DNA of 64,000 nt from CAYRTV01 sp964505785 (GTDB lineage Bacteria > Acidobacteriota > Aminicenantia > Aminicenantales > Aminicenantaceae), in assembly GCA_964505785.1 (NCBI GenBank), contig CAZDJZ010000014.1, positions 13,571 through 77,570 on the forward strand, in the 5' to 3' direction. Position 1 is the stretch's first letter; each line of letters begins with the position of its first letter. Below, in pieces: positions 61,175-64,000 of this stretch. Position numbers and translations under genes: made by a program. Under the pieces are notes generated by a model. It was not told where the DNA came from and did no database searches. It saw nothing but the letters and a program-made list of their open reading frames with translations.

Positions 61175-62002
61175 TTATCGACTCCTTCTTCTAACAATAT
61201 ATTTAGTCGTTCGCTTATTCCGCCTCGTCCGATAACCTTTAGTGGGTTTGCCGGTAGGAGAAACAGGATGTCGTCCACCCTTAGCCTTTCCTTCACCGCC
61301 GCCATGAGGATGATCAATCGGATTCATGGCCGTTCCCCTTACATGAGGACGCCGTCCTTTCCATCTTTTTACGCCGGCTTTTCCTAACGCGATGTTTTGA
61401 TGATCGGGATTACTGACTTCCCCGATTGTCGCGCGGCAATCCAAATGAACCTTGCGTATTTCCGAAGAAGGCATACGCAATTGAGCATAGTCGCCTTCCT
61501 TGGCAAGGACTTGGGCACCCGCCCCGGCGGATTTAGCGATCTGGCCGCCTTTCCCCTTTCTTAATTCAATATTATGAATAATCATTCCCAAAGGAATGTA
61601 TCTCAAGGGCATAGCGTTCCCCGGCAATATATCCACTTGTTTTTCGGATGAAACAATGGATTGCCCGACCTTTACTTTCTGGGGTGTAAGGATATATTTT
61701 TTCTCTCCATCCAGATATGTCACCAAAGAAATAAAGGCGGAACGGTTGGGGTCATATTCAATCGTATCAATTCTTCCAGGAACATTCAATTTGTCCCGTT
61801 TGAAGTCTATCACACGATACTGCCTTTTATGTCCTCCTCCCCGGTGGCGGACAGAAATCCGCCCGCGGGAATTGCGCCCGCCACTGCTTTTCAGCGGCTC
61901 CAATAAAGGTTTATAGGGACGATCGGTGGTTAAATCCTCATAATTCAGTCCGACACGATGGCGTAAACTTGAAGTTGTAGGTCTGTATGTTTTCATTCCC
62001 AT
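61175..62002 (-). CDS. rplB: Ribosomal protein L2
   Basis: 275-residue 50S protein needed for subunit joining and peptidyl transfer: GRNSRGRISVRHRGGGHKRQYR, the central beta barrel, and HPHGGGEGKAKGGRHPVSPTGKPTKGYRTRRNK with the conserved His. ATG 62002 begins 2 bp after the rplW stop; the upstream start would overlap rplW. Confidence 0.96.
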   Translation of the reverse strand: MGMKTYRPTTSSLRHRVGLNYEDLTTDRPYKPLLEPLKSSGGRNSRGRISVRHRGGGHKRQYRVIDFKRDKLNVPGRIDTIEYDPNRSAFISLVTYLDGEKKYILTPQKVKVGQSIVSSEKQVDILPGNAMPLRYIPLGMIIHNIELRKGKGGQIAKSAGAGAQVLAKEGDYAQLRMPSSEIRKVHLDCRATIGEVSNPDHQNIALGKAGVKRWKGRRPHVRGTAMNPIDHPHGGGEGKAKGGRHPVSPTGKPTKGYRTRRNKRTTKYIVRRRSR

Positions 62003-62003
62003 T

Positions 62004-62303
62004 TTATACTGCCTCAAAATATTCAATCATCTTTTCGCCTTCTTTAAGTTTACAATAGGCTTTTTTCCAATCCTTGGTCCGCCCTTCATTGCGGCCGACT
62101 CTTTTTACTTTCCCTCTTTTTTTTACGATACGAACCCTCTCGATTTTTACATTGAACAGTTTTTCCGCTGCTTCCTTGATTTCAATTTTATTGGCTCGCA
62201 TATCCACTTCAAGACAAATCTCCCGGTTTTTGTCTTTCATAATTGTGCTTTTTTCCGTTATAACCGGTCTATGGATAATTTGATATGGGTCTTTTATGCT
62301 CAC
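62004..62303 (-). CDS. rplW: Ribosomal protein L23
   Basis: 99-residue exit-site protein that docks trigger factor and SRP: IIHRPVITEKSTIMKD, ANKIEIKEAAEKLFNVKIERVRI. Overlaps rplD as ATGA. Confidence 0.97.
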   Translation of the reverse strand: MSIKDPYQIIHRPVITEKSTIMKDKNREICLEVDMRANKIEIKEAAEKLFNVKIERVRIVKKRGKVKRVGRNEGRTKDWKKAYCKLKEGEKMIEYFEAV

Positions 62304-62920
62304 TTTAATCTCTCCATTAAAGTCTCGAATGCCTGATGGGAGAATACCAGATTGGAATAACTCAAAACATCATAGATATTCAAATACCGGGAATCCACAG
62401 TCCTGATCCTAGGAATATTCCGGGTTGAAAGCAGAAGGTTTTTGTTTTGGGCCGAATCAACAAACAGGACATCATCCAATTTCATCAGTTTCAGTAATTT
62501 GATTGCTTCCTTGGTCTTAGGTTCCGGAATATCCAGCTTTTCTACAATCCGGATTCTTTCTTCAGCCAGCTTCTGGGTTAAAACTGATTTTAATGCAGCA
62601 AGCCTTGCTTTCTTGGGTATATTATAGGAATAGTCCCGGGGACGAGGACCAAAAGTGATGCCGCCGGAACGCCACAAGGGGGAACGAATACTCCCAGCGC
62701 GGGCCCGACCGGTGCCTTTTTGCCTCCAGGGTTTCTTGCCTCCACCCCGCACCTCTTTCCTGATTTTTGTAGAAGCGGTCCCTCTTCTCTGATTTGCGCG
62801 GTAATTGATAACCGCTTCATAAACCAAGTGCTCTTTGGGGGGGGTCGAGAAAACACCTTCCGGTGCGTTTATTTCTTTTACTTTTTTTCCGCTTTTATCG
62901 AATACCGGTACTTTATTCAT
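62300..62920 (-). CDS. rplD: Ribosomal protein L4
   Basis: 206-residue 50S protein with the tunnel loop GTASTKIRKEVRGGGKKPWRQKGTGRARAGSIRSPLWRSGG. In enterics it represses the S10 operon. Overlaps rplC by 4 bp. Confidence 0.97.
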   Translation of the reverse strand: MNKVPVFDKSGKKVKEINAPEGVFSTPPKEHLVYEAVINYRANQRRGTASTKIRKEVRGGGKKPWRQKGTGRARAGSIRSPLWRSGGITFGPRPRDYSYNIPKKARLAALKSVLTQKLAEERIRIVEKLDIPEPKTKEAIKLLKLMKLDDVLFVDSAQNKNLLLSTRNIPRIRTVDSRYLNIYDVLSYSNLVFSHQAFETLMERLK

Positions 62921-63579
62921 TTTTTACTCTTCTTTCGGCCGGTTTGATCCTGAAAATCAGCTTTCCTTATCAGGACATATCCGCCTTTGGCTCCAGGGAC
63001 TGCGCCTTTGACCACTAGAATATTTTTTTCTTTTTCTTTATCCATTATGACCAAATTTTTCACTGTGGCCCGCTTGTTTCCTAATTGTCCCGGCAATTTT
63101 TTGCCCTTCATGACACGCGATGGATCAGCCGAACACCCAATTGATCCCGGCCTTCTATGAAACATGGAACCATGGGTCTTTTTCCCGCCATGAAATCCCC
63201 ATCGTTTCATTACTCCGGCAAATCCTTTACCCTTGCTCTTTCCCAAAACACTGATCTTCTCTCCGACATCAAACATATCGACAGTCAATTGATCACCGGG
63301 ATTGACTTCCGCAGATTCATCAAAACAGAATTCTCTCAACACCTGAGCCGGCGGAATACCGGCTTTTTTATAATGTCCCGCAGCCGGCTTGTTCATTTTG
63401 CCCGATTGGTCTTCTTCCGAAAAACTAACTTGAACTGCTGAATATCCATCCTTTTCCAAGGTTTTTTTCTGAATAACCGTGCATGGCCCGGCGAGAAGAA
63501 CGGTAACAGGAACAGCTTTCCCGTCATTATCAAAAATTTGAGTCATGCCGATCTTCTTTCCTATAATTCCTTCAACCAT
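62917..63579 (-). CDS. rplC: Ribosomal protein L3
   Basis: 220-residue 50S assembly protein: IGKKIGMTQIFDNDGKAVPVTVL, KGKGFAGVMKRWGFHGGKKTHGS and HRRPGSIGCSADPSRVMKGKKLPG. Starts 2 bp after rpsJ. Confidence 0.97.
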   Translation of the reverse strand: MVEGIIGKKIGMTQIFDNDGKAVPVTVLLAGPCTVIQKKTLEKDGYSAVQVSFSEEDQSGKMNKPAAGHYKKAGIPPAQVLREFCFDESAEVNPGDQLTVDMFDVGEKISVLGKSKGKGFAGVMKRWGFHGGKKTHGSMFHRRPGSIGCSADPSRVMKGKKLPGQLGNKRATVKNLVIMDKEKEKNILVVKGAVPGAKGGYVLIRKADFQDQTGRKKSKK

Positions 63580-63581
63580 TC

Positions 63582-63902
63582 TTATTCTCCTCCGGTGCTA
63601 AAGGCTTGGATTTCGACATCAATTCCTGCAGGTAAATCCAGTTTCTGCAGCTCTTCAATAGTATCGTTATTGTATTCGCTGATATCAATCATCCGCTTAT
63701 GGACTCTCATCTCAAAATGTTCCCGCGATTTTTTATCCACATGAGGAGAGCGAAGAACGCAAAACTTGTGGACACGGGTAGGAAGCGGGATGGGACCGGA
63801 AATACTGGCTCCGGTTCTTCTGGCCTTAATTACAATATCTTTCACAGACTGGTCCAGCAGCCGGTTGTCAAACGCTTTGAGCCTGATTCTTATTTTCTCC
63901 AT
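63582..63902 (-). CDS. rpsJ: Ribosomal protein S10
   Basis: 106-residue 30S protein and Nus-factor partner: IRIRLKAFDNRLLDQSVKDIV, GPIPLPTRVHKFCVLRSPHVDKKSREHFEMRVHKRMIDI. First gene of the S10 cluster proper, after tuf. Confidence 0.97.
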   Translation of the reverse strand: MEKIRIRLKAFDNRLLDQSVKDIVIKARRTGASISGPIPLPTRVHKFCVLRSPHVDKKSREHFEMRVHKRMIDISEYNNDTIEELQKLDLPAGIDVEIQAFSTGGE

Positions 63903-63944
63903 TATCTTTCCTCGTCTTTCCTCATATGCAAACTAAGTTAAATT

Positions 63945-64000
63945 TTACTCGATGACTTCCGTCACGGTACCGGCGCCGACTGTGCGGCTTCCTTCACGAA
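63945..64000 (-). CDS. tuf: Elongation factor Tu, C-terminal end (partial)
   Basis: Only the last 17 residues are inside the window, reading REGSRTVGAGTVTEVIE before TAA. This matches the end of EF-Tu. The gene continues past the right edge. It precedes rpsJ by 42 bp, as in the str-S10 arrangement of many bacteria. Confidence 0.9.
   Translation of the reverse strand, partial: REGSRTVGAGTVTEVIE

Overview
This is a bacterial chromosomal window of intermediate GC from a Gram-negative-type (diderm) organism. Two beta-barrel proteins end in the aromatic/Phe outer-membrane signature, one lytic transglycosylase is a lipoprotein, and several proteases carry signal peptides. The gene content suggests an anaerobic, peptide- and amino-acid-using heterotroph: indolepyruvate oxidoreductase, ADP-forming acyl-CoA synthetase, tryptophanase, a DPP-IV-type peptidase and a large sortilin/BNR protein. 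That mix, with Zn-ribbon (C+) forms of S4, S14 and L36, resembles candidate phyla near Acidobacteria such as Aminicenantes. The placement is inference; no rRNA is present to confirm it.

Layout. 1-6.9 kb: an HK-RR two-component pair transcribed leftward from a promoter with an 11-bp direct repeat, a divergent B12-binding radical SAM gene, a repeat-filled gap, then a leftward yggS / 3HCDH-C-like / dgt operon. 7-12.5 kb: a leftward iorA-iorB-acd operon ending in a secreted HExxH protein. This would turn aromatic 2-oxoacids into acyl-CoA and then into acid plus ATP, but its IorA lacks the usual ferredoxin domain. 12.9-18.6 kb: an Rrf2 regulator behind a leader hairpin, a DPP-IV-like peptidase overlapping it tail to tail, and a secreted 11-Asp-box propeller protein. 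18.9-24.3 kb: PIN-PhoH ATPase, a thiamine-binding DUF77 protein, and a leftward DUF2892-copA-mnmA operon. 24.8-29.2 kb: yebC-ruvC-ruvA-ruvB-queA and a small hypothetical. 29.3-34 kb: a leftward mtnP-pfkB-tnaA operon and a zinc MDR dehydrogenase. 34.2-39.4 kb: sirtuin, larC, folE, metG, and a leftward tsaC. 39.6-41.3 kb: two tandem paralogous outer-membrane barrel genes, each behind its own sigma-54-type promoter. 41.5-48.7 kb: nitroreductase, a WHy-domain lipid/stress-type protein with a GT2, a CCA-adding-type enzyme, galE, and an MltD-like transglycosylase. 48.8-64 kb: the complete leftward tuf(partial)-S10-spc-alpha ribosomal supercluster, including the short rpmJ.

Intergenic regions are unusually rich in short dispersed repeats. 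At least four sequence families recur between genes, in both orientations and in mosaic order. One of them appears as a clean insertion of about 28 bp in the 5' leader of one of the two barrel paralogues, so that locus serves as a before/after pair. I found no rRNA, tRNA, CRISPR array, insertion sequence or phage. The most unusual items are the two sigma-54 barrel genes with the leader insertion, the ferredoxin-less IorA, the stand-alone 3-hydroxyacyl-CoA dehydrogenase C-domain protein, and the two-component promoter architecture.
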